A stretch of DNA of 64,000 bases from Balneolaceae bacterium (lineage in GTDB: Bacteria > Bacteroidota > Rhodothermia > Balneolales > Balneolaceae), in contig JAEPQH010000001.1 in NCBI GenBank assembly GCA_017640605.1, positions 124,001 through 188,000 of the forward strand, read 5' to 3'. Within the stretch, counting starts at the first letter, position 1, and the number at the start of each line of letters is the position of its first letter. Under the pieces are notes generated by a model. The model saw only the letters and a program-made list of their open reading frames with translations, did no database searches and was not told the origin of the DNA. Position numbers and translations under genes: made by a program. Of the stretch, positions 35,444 to 44,380 are shown in pieces.

Positions 35444-38344
35444 CTATTTTAACAGAGTCATTCTTCGGGTTTCTATTACTCCATCAACATTTAGTTGATA
35501 TAAATAGATACCCGAAGCTAGAGACCCTGCATCGAAAGTGACTGTGTGTGTTCCAGCAGAATATCTTTGATTGGTTACAGACTGAATTTTTCTGCCAAGC
35601 ATATCATAAATATCAACTTTTACAACACTCGAAACAGGTAAAGTAATGTTAATATTTGTTGTTGGATTGAATGGATTTGGATAATTCTGAGATAGTTTAA
35701 AGTCATCTTTGGTTCCACTTTTATTTAGATAATTCTTTGACCCGTCTGTAATATATATTCCAACATTTCTAGTTGGAATGTCATCTACATATCTGAAGTT
35801 TCCGGAAAACAGAATCCCCTCATCTATTGATTGCATCTGATAAACGCGCCCACCAAAATCTCTAGCTATTTGAACAGTTGAAGGTAAACCTCTCCACTTT
35901 TCACCATCCCATATTGCAATAGGACCTATTTCATTGTCTCCATTTTTCTGAAACTCTCCACTTACAACCAGATGCCCGTCATGTTCTATTATAAACCAGA
36001 CTAAATGATCAAAATCAGCTCCAAGTTGCTCCCAACTACCATCAACGAATCTTACAATTTGTGAATTATCTCTTCTTGCCTCTCGATTTTCAAATGATAT
36101 AGATGCATGAAGTATACCATCATAAAATGCAATGTTATCAAAACTAGAATTTCTTGGAAGGCCTTCAATAGGATATTTAAGCCATTCATCCCCATCCCAT
36201 GTCGCGATATACGGTTGATTACTATATTCTCCAGAAATATACAGTTGGTCTTCAAATGTGAGGATGTCGTAGAAAGCTTGTGAATCAAAATCTATATCAG
36301 GCAACCGAATATCTACCCATTCTTTACCATTGAACTTTGTAAATGCATAAATCCTATCCGAAAAACTTCCATTCGGATCATTTTGAATACTAAAATAACC
36401 AACAGCATAAAGTGTATCTTGAAATTCATGTAACTCAACAATACGCCCTCCACTATAGGGTTTACCGATTTGCACCCATTCATCCTTATCCCATTTTGCT
36501 ACTCCTATGATACTTTTATCATCCTGAGTCCAATAACCGCTAACATATAATTCGCCATCTTTTTTTAATACGGAAGTTATATAGTCGGTATAGAATAGTT
36601 GATATTCACCTAGTTCAGAAGGAAATGCCCTCAATCCATTTCTCGAATTGTGGAAAGCAAAGTTATTGAAATCGAATGAACCTACTTGTTCAAATGCTCC
36701 ATATAAATATAAGGTCCCATCTATTTCTTTGGCATACGTATAACGACCTTTGGAACCCAGACCAGACTGAGGTGAATCAATTCTGCGAAATTTATTTTGA
36801 TAATCAATAAAACCAGAAGTGATTTGGGTACTTTCATTATCTGACCTTCCTGAAATAAAGTAGCCATCCTCAAATTTAGCTATTGTAGTTACAATGAATG
36901 GGAAATCATGGTTACCTAATTGTGACCAAGAATTATCGCTCCATATAGCCACGCCATGAATAGATTGACCACTTATAGATTCTATATTCCCATAAATGAT
37001 TAGTTCTTCATCAATTGATGTAATTGAACTAACAAAACCAGTGATTTCATCTCCAATCTGTACCCAAGAATCATTGGTCCATTTAAAAATCTTACTCACA
37101 GTTTGATCAGATACATTATCACTATAACCTGCGTAAATCTCCCCATTGTGAAAGGTTGAATAAACATTAGAATCAACCGGAAATCGCGGAAATGACTGAA
37201 TTTCTGAACCATTCCATATAAAGATATTATCCACTCTGTTCGGAAGTTCCTTTTTTGCATTCGTTGAGTTTTTGACTTTTTGTACTTGGAATCGAATCTC
37301 TTCATCTAAACCTTGAACACAGTTATAGTTTTCTTCTCTAATAGCTAATATGAATTCACTGTCATCAGTTGAATTAAAGCTACCTTTTAAGTAGTTGGTT
37401 GGCCCTAAAGTGTTATCTCTCCCTACACAATAATCATTGATATAAGTATCTATAGTTACGTTTTGACCCCATCCGCCAACAGTATCTGAAAAGGACAACC
37501 AAAATGAAGGACAATATCCATGATTATCTGGGCACACTTGAACATGCCTATCACCATAAGTTACACCCGATGAGCTCATAGACCCTTGAACAATTATTGA
37601 CCTGAATGTTCTCTGACCATTTCCTAGTAACCACCACTTAGAACTGTCCCCTCTATAAAACGCAGTATCAATTTGTGTGAACTCATACTCTCCGGTAAAC
37701 ATACCATCTGGAATAGTATTATATGTCGCGATTTGATCAATATCACCACTAAAAAGTAATAATGAATCCATAGAATTTAGAGAAACTATGTTTTCATTCG
37801 CTGGAAACCTAAAATCAAAAGGTTGCCATGATTCACCATCCCATCTACTAATCCTATCTATTTTATTGTTTTCTTCCTCTTTCTGAAATGCTCCGTAAGC
37901 AATTAAATCACCTTCATATTCTACCAATTCAGTAACAGCATTAGGCAACCCATCTCCAACACTATTCCATTTTTCTCCATCCCAATAAGCAATATTATTT
38001 ATACGCTCATCCCCCTTATAAGTAAAATAACCTCCAGCGTAAAGTTTGTTATCAATAACAATTAGTTGATTTACCCCGCCTTCAAAATTTTGAAGATTTA
38101 TTCCATCTTCAAGTGCTACCCAACCATTCCCTTCCCACTTTGCTATTCCGTTAATTATTTGATCATTATATGTATAAAAGGTGCCACCAATATATAACTC
38201 ACCTTCAAAAACAATTGCTGAACTTATTGGACCATCTAATCCCGGTAGATAAAATGATTGATCGAATGTTCCGTTAAAAATATCTTGGCTACTAGCACCA
38301 ACCGGTATTAGGAACAAGAGCAGTAAAATTAACCGTATTCTCAT
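35444..38344 (-). CDS. Large secreted repeat (propeller-like) protein with sorting domain
   Basis: The ATG at 38344 is preferred because it starts a signal peptide (RIRLILLLLFLIPVGASSQ); an in-frame ATG at 38392 adds 16 residues. The 966-aa protein has about twelve repeats of the form 'g.i..W.g..W..lgdg....': IAKWEGNGWVAL, IAYWDGEKWNSVGDG, ISRWDGESWQPF, VAIWSDNSWSQLGNH, VAKWDKDEWVQIGK, IATWDGDEWLKYPI and IAIWDGEKWRGLP, so it likely folds as two beta-propellers. An inserted domain with cysteines is at about 215-370. The tail has NYPNPFNPTTNINITLP and TVTFDAGSLASGIYLYQL, a sorting domain. Cell-surface binding is inferred. Confidence 0.78.
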   Translation of the reverse strand: MRIRLILLLLFLIPVGASSQDIFNGTFDQSFYLPGLDGPISSAIVFEGELYIGGTFYTYNDQIINGIAKWEGNGWVALEDGINLQNFEGGVNQLIVIDNKLYAGGYFTYKGDERINNIAYWDGEKWNSVGDGLPNAVTELVEYEGDLIAYGAFQKEEENNKIDRISRWDGESWQPFDFRFPANENIVSLNSMDSLLLFSGDIDQIATYNTIPDGMFTGEYEFTQIDTAFYRGDSSKWWLLGNGQRTFRSIIVQGSMSSSGVTYGDRHVQVCPDNHGYCPSFWLSFSDTVGGWGQNVTIDTYINDYCVGRDNTLGPTNYLKGSFNSTDDSEFILAIREENYNCVQGLDEEIRFQVQKVKNSTNAKKELPNRVDNIFIWNGSEIQSFPRFPVDSNVYSTFHNGEIYAGYSDNVSDQTVSKIFKWTNDSWVQIGDEITGFVSSITSIDEELIIYGNIESISGQSIHGVAIWSDNSWSQLGNHDFPFIVTTIAKFEDGYFISGRSDNESTQITSGFIDYQNKFRRIDSPQSGLGSKGRYTYAKEIDGTLYLYGAFEQVGSFDFNNFAFHNSRNGLRAFPSELGEYQLFYTDYITSVLKKDGELYVSGYWTQDDKSIIGVAKWDKDEWVQIGKPYSGGRIVELHEFQDTLYAVGYFSIQNDPNGSFSDRIYAFTKFNGKEWVDIRLPDIDFDSQAFYDILTFEDQLYISGEYSNQPYIATWDGDEWLKYPIEGLPRNSSFDNIAFYDGILHASISFENREARRDNSQIVRFVDGSWEQLGADFDHLVWFIIEHDGHLVVSGEFQKNGDNEIGPIAIWDGEKWRGLPSTVQIARDFGGRVYQMQSIDEGILFSGNFRYVDDIPTRNVGIYITDGSKNYLNKSGTKDDFKLSQNYPNPFNPTTNINITLPVSSVVKVDIYDMLGRKIQSVTNQRYSAGTHTVTFDAGSLASGIYLYQLNVDGVIETRRMTLLK

Positions 38345-38392
38345 ACAGAACATTACAAATTTGGTTATCAAATTGAAATACTCTAAGCCCAC

Positions 38393-38710
38393 AACTAAAA
38401 GAAAAATCTGTGAATCAATTTCATATACAGTAAACGTAGGTTACTTGATTAGCAAATCACTAATGTAACCGCTTTTCTAAAACATAGAGCCACATTTTCA
38501 TTTCTAGCACAGCTTTATTGCGGTTCAATTTTTTTGCTAAAATTCAACACCTTTTTTTTAGCTGATCTTATTTCACACTTTCTTCACTTTAGATAAACAT
38601 AATTAATGTGGTGCACTGATCAGCTTAAATTATGAAAGCGCTTTTTCAGTATCACTAAAATGCTTAAACAGAAATCAATCTCATAAATTGAGGGTAAAAC
38701 AGGTACTCAT
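38393..38710. other. Intergenic region upstream of pckA
   Basis: A 318-bp gap with no gene detected. It contains the palindromic site TGAAAGCGCTTTTTCA at 38633-38648, 63 bp before the pckA start, listed separately. T-rich runs near 38520-38570 could include a promoter, but no boxes are assigned. The left end must hold the promoter of the minus-strand 982-aa gene. Confidence 0.4.
38633..38648. promoter_or_regulatory. Palindromic operator-like site upstream of pckA
   Basis: TGAAAGCGCTTTTTCA has the core AAAGCGCTTT, a perfect 10-bp palindrome, and resembles catabolite-response (CcpA/LacI-family) operators of the form TGNAANCGNTNNCA. It lies 63 bp upstream of the PEP carboxykinase start, a gluconeogenic gene where carbon control is expected. 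A second copy of the same motif (58692-58704) is between glnA and menA. Confidence 0.55.
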
Positions 38711-40363
38711 ATGCTTATCTTAAAAGGACCATATAAACCGATAGAAACAGGAGCTATGAAAGCGGATTACGATGTACACCCCAGAAGCCATATTGGACTG
38801 GATTATCTGGGATTAGAAAACAATACAGAAGTGTATTGGAACCTCACACCGGCTGAACTTTACGAGCATGCAATTTTACACGGGGAAGCAATTTTAACTA
38901 AAGATCATGCCTTGCTGGTACATACCGGTAAATTTACGGGGCGCTCTCCGAAAGATAAGTTTGTGGTTGAACAACCTGAAATTATGGATGAAATTGATTG
39001 GGGTCCCATCAACCAACCTACCACAGAAGACGTATTCGACAATCTCTTCAAAAAAGTACAGGAATACCTATCCGATAAACGCCTTTTTGTTAAGGACGTA
39101 TTTTGTGGCGCAGATGAAAACAATCGCTTAAAAGTACGTGTTGTTTCTGAGGTAGCTTATCACGCTTTATTTACAGACAACATGTTTATCAATCCAAGCG
39201 ATGAAGAGCTTGCCGCTCATGTTCCTGAATTTACAGTGATGGCTGCCCCATTTTTTGAAGCAGATCCTGCAGTTGATAGCACAAGATCCAGCACCTTTAT
39301 TTTAGTGAACATGGCCAAGAAAATCATTTTGATTGGAGGCACAATGTACTCCGGTGAAGTGAAAAAAGGCATTTTCTCTATCATGAATTACTTATTACCC
39401 AAAAAAGGGGTAATGGCTATGCACTGTTCAGCCAATCATGATGCAAATGGTAAAACGGCTATCTTTTTCGGGCTTTCAGGAACAGGAAAAACTACCTTGT
39501 CTGCCGACCCAGACAAGACGCTGATTGGCGATGACGAACATGGTTGGAGCGATGAAGGTGTATTTAATTTTGAAGGCGGGTGTTATGCTAAGACCATCAA
39601 CCTAACTGAAGAAAATGAACCTCTTATTTTCGCAACCACAAAAATGCCGGGTACTATTCTCGAAAATGTGGTTCTAAATGAAAATCGAGAGCCCGATTTT
39701 GAGGATGTAAGTCTTACACAAAACACTCGTTGTTCATATCCACTTAAGTTCATACCTAACGCTAGCGAAACCGGAAAAGGAAATCACCCAGAAAATGTAA
39801 TTTTCCTTACTTGTGATGCTTTTGGTGTATTGCCTCCAATCAGCCGATTAACTCCCGAACAAGCAATGTATCACTTCATCAGTGGATATACTGCAAAGGT
39901 TGCAGGTACAGAGCGAGGTGTAACAGAACCTCAGGCTACTTTTTCGGCTTGTTTCGGATCTCCTTTCATGCCACTACATCCGTCAGTGTATGCAGAATTA
40001 CTTGCCGAAAAGATTCGTAAACATGAATCTAAAGTTTGGCTGGTAAACACCGGTTGGACCGGCGGACCGGCTGGAACTGGCGAACGTATGAAACTTAAAT
40101 TCACCCGTAAAATGCTTTCAGAAGCTATAGACGGTGGATTGGACAAGGTAGAGTATGTAAAAGACCCGATTTTCGGTTTTGATGTTCCTATTCAAGTGGA
40201 TGGAGTTCCTTCTAAAGTGTTAATTCCAAGATATACCTGGCAAGATGCACGTGACTATGACAACAAAGCTGATGAACTTGCTAAAATGTTTATCAAAAAC
40301 TTTAAGCAGTTTGAGGATAAATGCAGTAAGGAAATTCTTAATGCTGCACCTCGAGTGCTATAA
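38711..40363 (+). CDS. pckA: Phosphoenolpyruvate carboxykinase (ATP)
   Basis: Converts oxaloacetate and ATP to PEP, CO2 and ADP, the first committed step of gluconeogenesis from TCA intermediates. The P-loop GLSGTGKTT is at 254-262, with GDDEHGWSDEGVFNFEGGCYAK after it and the substrate-binding TGRSPKDKF at 76-84. The 550-aa length is slightly long for ATP-type PEPCK (520-540); an in-frame ATG at 38756 would remove 15 residues and may be the true start. The carbon-control site upstream fits a gluconeogenic gene. A strong terminator follows. Confidence 0.97.
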   Translation: MLILKGPYKPIETGAMKADYDVHPRSHIGLDYLGLENNTEVYWNLTPAELYEHAILHGEAILTKDHALLVHTGKFTGRSPKDKFVVEQPEIMDEIDWGPINQPTTEDVFDNLFKKVQEYLSDKRLFVKDVFCGADENNRLKVRVVSEVAYHALFTDNMFINPSDEELAAHVPEFTVMAAPFFEADPAVDSTRSSTFILVNMAKKIILIGGTMYSGEVKKGIFSIMNYLLPKKGVMAMHCSANHDANGKTAIFFGLSGTGKTTLSADPDKTLIGDDEHGWSDEGVFNFEGGCYAKTINLTEENEPLIFATTKMPGTILENVVLNENREPDFEDVSLTQNTRCSYPLKFIPNASETGKGNHPENVIFLTCDAFGVLPPISRLTPEQAMYHFISGYTAKVAGTERGVTEPQATFSACFGSPFMPLHPSVYAELLAEKIRKHESKVWLVNTGWTGGPAGTGERMKLKFTRKMLSEAIDGGLDKVEYVKDPIFGFDVPIQVDGVPSKVLIPRYTWQDARDYDNKADELAKMFIKNFKQFEDKCSKEILNAAPRVL

Positions 40364-40407
40364 ATTTGTGAAATAGTAACTAAGCATTTAGTTATTTAGT
40401 GATGAGA

Positions 40408-40444
40408 AAAGCCCGTTGAACGAAATCAGCGGGCTTTCTTTTTT
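40408..40444 (+). terminator. Rho-independent terminator after pckA
   Basis: AAAGCCCG (40408-40415) pairs with CGGGCTTT (40430-40437); the stem extends inward through 40419 and 40426, leaving the loop ACGAAA. It is followed by a T-rich tract. It separates pckA from the toxin-antitoxin pair. Confidence 0.9.
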
Positions 40445-40464
40445 TGGGTCAATTAGATACATTG

Positions 40465-40494
40465 ATACGTATAAATTAACTAATTCATACGTAT
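40465..40494. promoter_or_regulatory. Paired palindromic operator of the toxin-antitoxin operon
   Basis: The perfect 8-bp palindrome ATACGTAT occurs at 40465-40472 and at 40487-40494, with centres 22 bp apart (two helical turns). The second copy overlaps the antitoxin start codon at 40493. This is the arrangement expected for autoregulation by a ribbon-helix-helix antitoxin dimer pair. Ownership by this antitoxin is inference. Confidence 0.6.
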
Positions 40495-40744
40495 GAATAC
40501 AAAGCTCACATTAAGCATCGACCCAGAGATAAAGAAAAGAGCTAAAGCTTACGCTAAAGCAAATAACACGTCTATTTCAAAAATAGTGGAGCAATATCTC
40601 GAGCAACTGTCTGATTCTGAGGAAAGTGATGATTCATGGAAAGATTTTTTATCGCCTGTAGTACGTGATATGGTTGGCTCATTAGATAAGGATAAAGTTA
40701 TTGATGATGAACGATATCAGTATCTAATTAAAAAGTACTCATGA
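40493..40744 (+). CDS. Ribbon-helix-helix antitoxin (DUF6364-like)
   Basis: An 83-aa antitoxin with an N-terminal ribbon-helix-helix domain: strand KLTLSIDPEIKKRAKAYA (3-20), turn ANNTSIS and helix KIVEQYLEQL (30-39). The acidic C-terminal half (SDSEESDDSW, then VIDDERYQYL) should wrap the toxin. It matches the DUF6364 family, usually found upstream of PIN toxins. The stop overlaps the toxin start by 4 nt (ATGA at 40741). Likely autoregulated via the two ATACGTAT palindromes. Confidence 0.85.
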   Translation: MNTKLTLSIDPEIKKRAKAYAKANNTSISKIVEQYLEQLSDSEESDDSWKDFLSPVVRDMVGSLDKDKVIDDERYQYLIKKYS

Positions 40745-41151
40745 ATAAGTTTTTTATCGATTCAGATATTTTTCTAGACATTTTTTTAGAACGCAATTTT
40801 TTTGGAAAGAGCTCAGCACTATTTTATGATCTATGTGCGAAATCGAGCGATATTGAGATTTATACATCGAGTATATGCATCAGTAATATTCATTACATCT
40901 ACTCAAAACATGTTGGATCTGAAGTTGCCAAATCTAAATTGGCGTATTATCTATCATCTTTCGGGGTAATCCCAACATCAGAAAATGCTGTAGTCAAAGC
41001 TATAGAATCTTCCTTTAATGATTTTGAAGACGCTCTACAATATTTCACATGCAAAGAGAATGATATAAATCTCATCATCACCCGAAACAAGAAAGACTAC
41101 GCACTTTCTCGCATACCGGTTGTAAGTCCGGTTGAATTTTTAGGCAATTAA
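40741..41151 (+). CDS. PIN-domain ribonuclease toxin (VapC-like)
   Basis: A 136-aa PIN toxin. The first acidic cluster FFIDSDIFLDIFLERN (4-19) carries Asp7 and Asp9; the central Glu and Asp are in SSFNDFEDALQYFTC (about 89-103), and the last Asp is near ITRNKKDY (about 112-119). All four metal-binding positions appear present, so it should be active, unlike the truncated copy at 21294. PIN toxins cleave tRNA or rRNA loops; the target is unknown. Its stop overlaps the stop of the convergent prfA by 3 nt. Confidence 0.87.
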   Translation: MNKFFIDSDIFLDIFLERNFFGKSSALFYDLCAKSSDIEIYTSSICISNIHYIYSKHVGSEVAKSKLAYYLSSFGVIPTSENAVVKAIESSFNDFEDALQYFTCKENDINLIITRNKKDYALSRIPVVSPVEFLGN

Positions 41152-42224
41152 TCAGCCATTTCCTGCATGCGTTCTAGGTTTTCCTGAACGCGAAGTGCAT
41201 CAATTACTTCGCCGATATCCCCTTTCATAATGTTATCCAAATTATAAAGCGTGAGATTTATTCTGTGATCGGTACATCGCCCTTGAGGATAATTATAGGT
41301 TCGGATTTTAGCGGATCGATCTCCAGTAGAAACCTGACTCTTCCTTTCTGCTGCACGTGCCTTTTGCTTTTTCTCGAGCTCAATATCATACATTTTGGAG
41401 CGTAACATCGTCATTGCCCGCTCTTTATTTTGATGTTGCGACCGCTCTTCCTGACATTCAACTACAATTCCGGTGGGTTCATGCGTAATTCGAATGGCTG
41501 AGTCAGTTTTGTTAACATGCTGCCCTCCTGCTCCACTAGCTCGAAAGGTGTCAATGCGTAAATCAGCCGTATTTATTTGAATATCAACTTCTTCTACCTC
41601 CGGTAACACGGCTACAGTAGCAGCCGAAGTATGTACTCTCCCCTGACTTTCAGTAGCCGGAACTCGTTGAACCCGATGCACACCGGATTCAAATTTCATT
41701 TTTCCAAACACTTCGTTGCCTTCCAAGCCAAAGGCAATTTCTTTATACCCGCCTTTCTCGGATTCATTCAGGCTCATCAAACTCATTTTCCAACCTTGAG
41801 CATCGGCGTATCTTCGATACATATCAAATAAATCACCTGCAAAAATTGCGGCTTCATCTCCGCCCGTTCCTGCTCTAATCTCAATGATGGCATTTTTGGA
41901 ATCCTCCGGATCTTTGGGAACGAGCTTGATCTTAATCTCTTTTTCTAATTTCGATAACTCATCCTTTATTTCTGCGTTCTCCATCTTAGCCATTTCGGTA
42001 ATCTCGGGATCTTCATCCATCTCGATGAGTTCTTTATTTCCCTCTTGCCTGTTTTTCAGGTCCATCCAAGTGTCATAATCCTGTACTAACTCTTCTAATT
42101 CGCTGCGCTCTTTGGTTAGGGATGTATATTTATCGGGATCGTCAAAAACTCCCGGATCGCTCATCGCGGCATTTATTTCTTCAAATCTAGATTTTATCTG
42201 CTTGAGCTTATTTTCAATATCCAT
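41148..42224 (-). CDS. prfA: Peptide chain release factor 1
   Basis: Reads UAA and UAG in the ribosomal A site and triggers hydrolysis. The ATG at 42224 gives 358 aa, the usual length; an in-frame start at 42278 would add 18 residues. The class I signature GGQ is in RASGAGGQHVNKTDSAIRIT (about 226-245), and the codon-reading tripeptide Pro-Ala-Thr is in QRVPATESQGRVHTSAATVA (about 183-202), the hallmark of RF1 rather than RF2. No frameshift element is present. It overlaps the end of the PIN toxin gene, so the two 3' ends are interleaved. Confidence 0.96.
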   Translation of the reverse strand: MDIENKLKQIKSRFEEINAAMSDPGVFDDPDKYTSLTKERSELEELVQDYDTWMDLKNRQEGNKELIEMDEDPEITEMAKMENAEIKDELSKLEKEIKIKLVPKDPEDSKNAIIEIRAGTGGDEAAIFAGDLFDMYRRYADAQGWKMSLMSLNESEKGGYKEIAFGLEGNEVFGKMKFESGVHRVQRVPATESQGRVHTSAATVAVLPEVEEVDIQINTADLRIDTFRASGAGGQHVNKTDSAIRITHEPTGIVVECQEERSQHQNKERAMTMLRSKMYDIELEKKQKARAAERKSQVSTGDRSAKIRTYNYPQGRCTDHRINLTLYNLDNIMKGDIGEVIDALRVQENLERMQEMAD

Positions 42225-42302
42225 GTTGAGATTTCGTGCTGGTCTGTATTTTGGTTGTGAAGTTAATGAATCGTTCAATCAATAGAATGTAGGACCTAGA
42301 AT

Positions 42303-42665
42303 TTAGCTTTCAAGAATTTTGGATATGTAAGACCTCAGCATTTTACTTACTTCAGTTAAATCTCGCTTTAGTTTCTCGGTATTGGCATACCCTAAATCAT
42401 GTACTAAAATCATATAATATTGGCATTCTTCAAGCGACCCTTCTGCAATGTTCATAAATCTTGCTTTGTCTTTTATTCCTCGTTTCCTAAATCCCTCAGC
42501 AATATTTGCAGGTATAGATACTGCTGCTCTTCGTAATAGAGAGGTGAGCCCGTATACTTCTGATTTAGGAAATTGCTCGCTCATCTTATAAACACTTAAA
42601 ACAAATTGATGTGCTTTTTGCCAAACTAATAGGTCTTTAAAACTTGAGGCTGGAATACGATTCAT
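42303..42665 (-). CDS. Four-helix-bundle protein (23S rRNA intervening-sequence family)
   Basis: A 120-aa protein with the conserved four-helix pattern: FKDLLVWQKAHQFVLSVYKM (9-28), LTSLLRRAAVSIPANIAEGF (40-59), the SLEECQYYMILVHDLGY segment (77-93) and a final helix. It belongs to the family first found in 23S rRNA intervening sequences and common in Bacteroidota-type genomes, often in multiple copies next to mobile sequences. Its function is not known; an RNA- or protein-binding role is guessed. AT-rich repetitive sequence flanks it (42666-42720). Confidence 0.88.
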   Translation of the reverse strand: MNRIPASSFKDLLVWQKAHQFVLSVYKMSEQFPKSEVYGLTSLLRRAAVSIPANIAEGFRKRGIKDKARFMNIAEGSLEECQYYMILVHDLGYANTEKLKRDLTEVSKMLRSYISKILES

Positions 42666-42769
42666 TCTATCTCCTAAATTATTCTAGATTCTAAATTCTA
42701 TTATTCTAAATACTATTTTCTCAAATCTTCACATATCTTAACCCTTTAATAAAAACGAAATTTGAATCA

Positions 42770-43927
42770 TTGACAACCTCAATAAAAGCATCCACAAAGC
42801 TCGGTTTTTTAGGCGCCGGACAACTTGCCAGAATGAGCGCACTACAAGCATTTCGATTTGGTATACAGGTAGCCGTTTATTCTGATCGGCCGGAAAATGA
42901 ACCTGTACAATTTATGACTCCATATTCCTACAATGGGTCGTTCGATGATGTGGACAAAATGGTAGAATTTGCCAAATCTTGCGATGTGATCACCCTCGAA
43001 AATGAGTTCATAAATTCAAGTGTATTACGCAAGGTTCAAAAAGAAAGCGGAACTCCGATTTACCCAAGCCCCGATAGTTTTGCCCTCATCGAAAATAAGC
43101 TTATCGAAAAACAAACTTTTGAGAATGCAGGCATCCCGGTAACTCCCTATAAGTTGGTAAAGGATAGTGTTGATTTTACCGATTTCGGAAAAAAATATGG
43201 TTGGCCTTTTCTTTTAAAATCCAGTAAAGGGGGCTACGATGGCTACGGTAATAAAACCGTTCATAATTTGACAGAAGCGGCCAAAGCATTTGAAGCTCTT
43301 GGAGGTCATGAAGGTCACGATATTATCGCAGAAGCATTTGTAGATTTCACCCACGAACTGGCCGTGCAAGTTGCACGAAACGAAACGGGTTCGGTCGTAT
43401 ATTCATGCTGCGAGACCGTTCAAGAAAATCATATTTGTCTTGCGGTATTGGCTCCTGCTCCGGTTGATGAGGCAATCCAAAAGAAAGCGCAAGAGTTAGC
43501 CGTTCAGGCTACAGAAGCTATTAATGGTAAAGGAATTTTTGCCTTCGAATTTTTTCTCACAAAAAATGGTGAGGTTTTGTTGAACGAATCTGCTCCACGT
43601 CCGCATAATTCGGGGCATTATTCCATCGAAGGTTGTATTGGTTCACAGTTCGAAAATCATGTACGGGCAGTCCTTGGTTTACCATTGGCATCAACCAAAA
43701 TGACCGAACCTGCTGCTGTTATGATAAATCTACTTGGAACACACAGTCGCCCGGCAGAAGCGGATCATGTCACCGATGCGCTTACTACCAAAGATGGTCA
43801 TTTACATGTGTATGGCAAAGTTCAAAGTAAAATTGGCCGTAAAATGGCGCATTTTACATTATTAGGTGATGATCTTGAATCCACACACCAAAAAGCTAAG
43901 CTCTTAACCAAAGATATTGAGATTTAA
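42770..43927 (+). CDS. purK: 5-(Carboxyamino)imidazole ribonucleotide synthase
   Basis: ATP-grasp enzyme that carboxylates AIR to N5-CAIR with bicarbonate in purine synthesis. It likely starts at TTG (42770), giving 385 aa. LGFLGAGQLARMSALQAFRF is at 12-31, IYPSPDSFALIENKLIEKQT at about 96-115, LLKSSKGGYDGYGNKTV at 145-161, and VLLNESAPRPHNSGHYSIEG at about 265-284. The start of the next gene overlaps its stop. purE, its partner, is 0.45 kb downstream with a GNAT gene between. Confidence 0.95.
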   Translation: MTTSIKASTKLGFLGAGQLARMSALQAFRFGIQVAVYSDRPENEPVQFMTPYSYNGSFDDVDKMVEFAKSCDVITLENEFINSSVLRKVQKESGTPIYPSPDSFALIENKLIEKQTFENAGIPVTPYKLVKDSVDFTDFGKKYGWPFLLKSSKGGYDGYGNKTVHNLTEAAKAFEALGGHEGHDIIAEAFVDFTHELAVQVARNETGSVVYSCCETVQENHICLAVLAPAPVDEAIQKKAQELAVQATEAINGKGIFAFEFFLTKNGEVLLNESAPRPHNSGHYSIEGCIGSQFENHVRAVLGLPLASTKMTEPAAVMINLLGTHSRPAEADHVTDALTTKDGHLHVYGKVQSKIGRKMAHFTLLGDDLESTHQKAKLLTKDIEI

Positions 43928-44334
43928 TGATCAGGTATCAGGTTGAGGAACAGTTAGATTTCCGGGAGTTTATTACCGTATTAAAAAAGTCCGGACTAAG
44001 TGACCGAAGACCGATCGACGATGAAGAGCGGATCAAAAAGATGGTGCAGAATGCTCAACTAATTATTACTGCCAGATCAGATTCCAAATTGATTGGAGTT
44101 GCTCGTTCTGTCACAGACTTTGCTTATTGCACCTATTTATCCGATCTAGCTGTTGATGTTGATTATCAAGGCCAAGGAATTGGGACGGAGTTGATTCGAA
44201 GAACAAAACTAGCCAGCCCTGATGCTGCTCTAATCTTGCTATCTGCTCCGGCTGCAATTAGCTATTATCCAAAAATCGGGATGGAAGAACACTCGGCTTG
44301 TTTTATTTTGCGAGATATCAAGAATCTTAAGTAA
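43927..44334 (+). CDS. GNAT family N-acetyltransferase
   Basis: A 135-aa single GNAT domain. Acetyl-CoA binding motif A is LAVDVDYQGQGIGTELIRRT (about 75-94), with the Gln-Gly-Gln-Gly-Ile-Gly loop; motif B is near ISYYPKIGME. A short N-terminal segment (FREFITVLKKSGLSDRRP) suggests an amino-acid or small-molecule substrate, as in the small bacterial GNATs. It overlaps purK by 1 nt and precedes purE, so it is co-expressed with purine genes for reasons unclear. Confidence 0.87.
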   Translation: MIRYQVEEQLDFREFITVLKKSGLSDRRPIDDEERIKKMVQNAQLIITARSDSKLIGVARSVTDFAYCTYLSDLAVDVDYQGQGIGTELIRRTKLASPDAALILLSAPAAISYYPKIGMEEHSACFILRDIKNLK

Positions 44335-44380
44335 GAAAAGCCAGATTTCTTACCTTACCCAAAACTAAAAATATTGAGTA

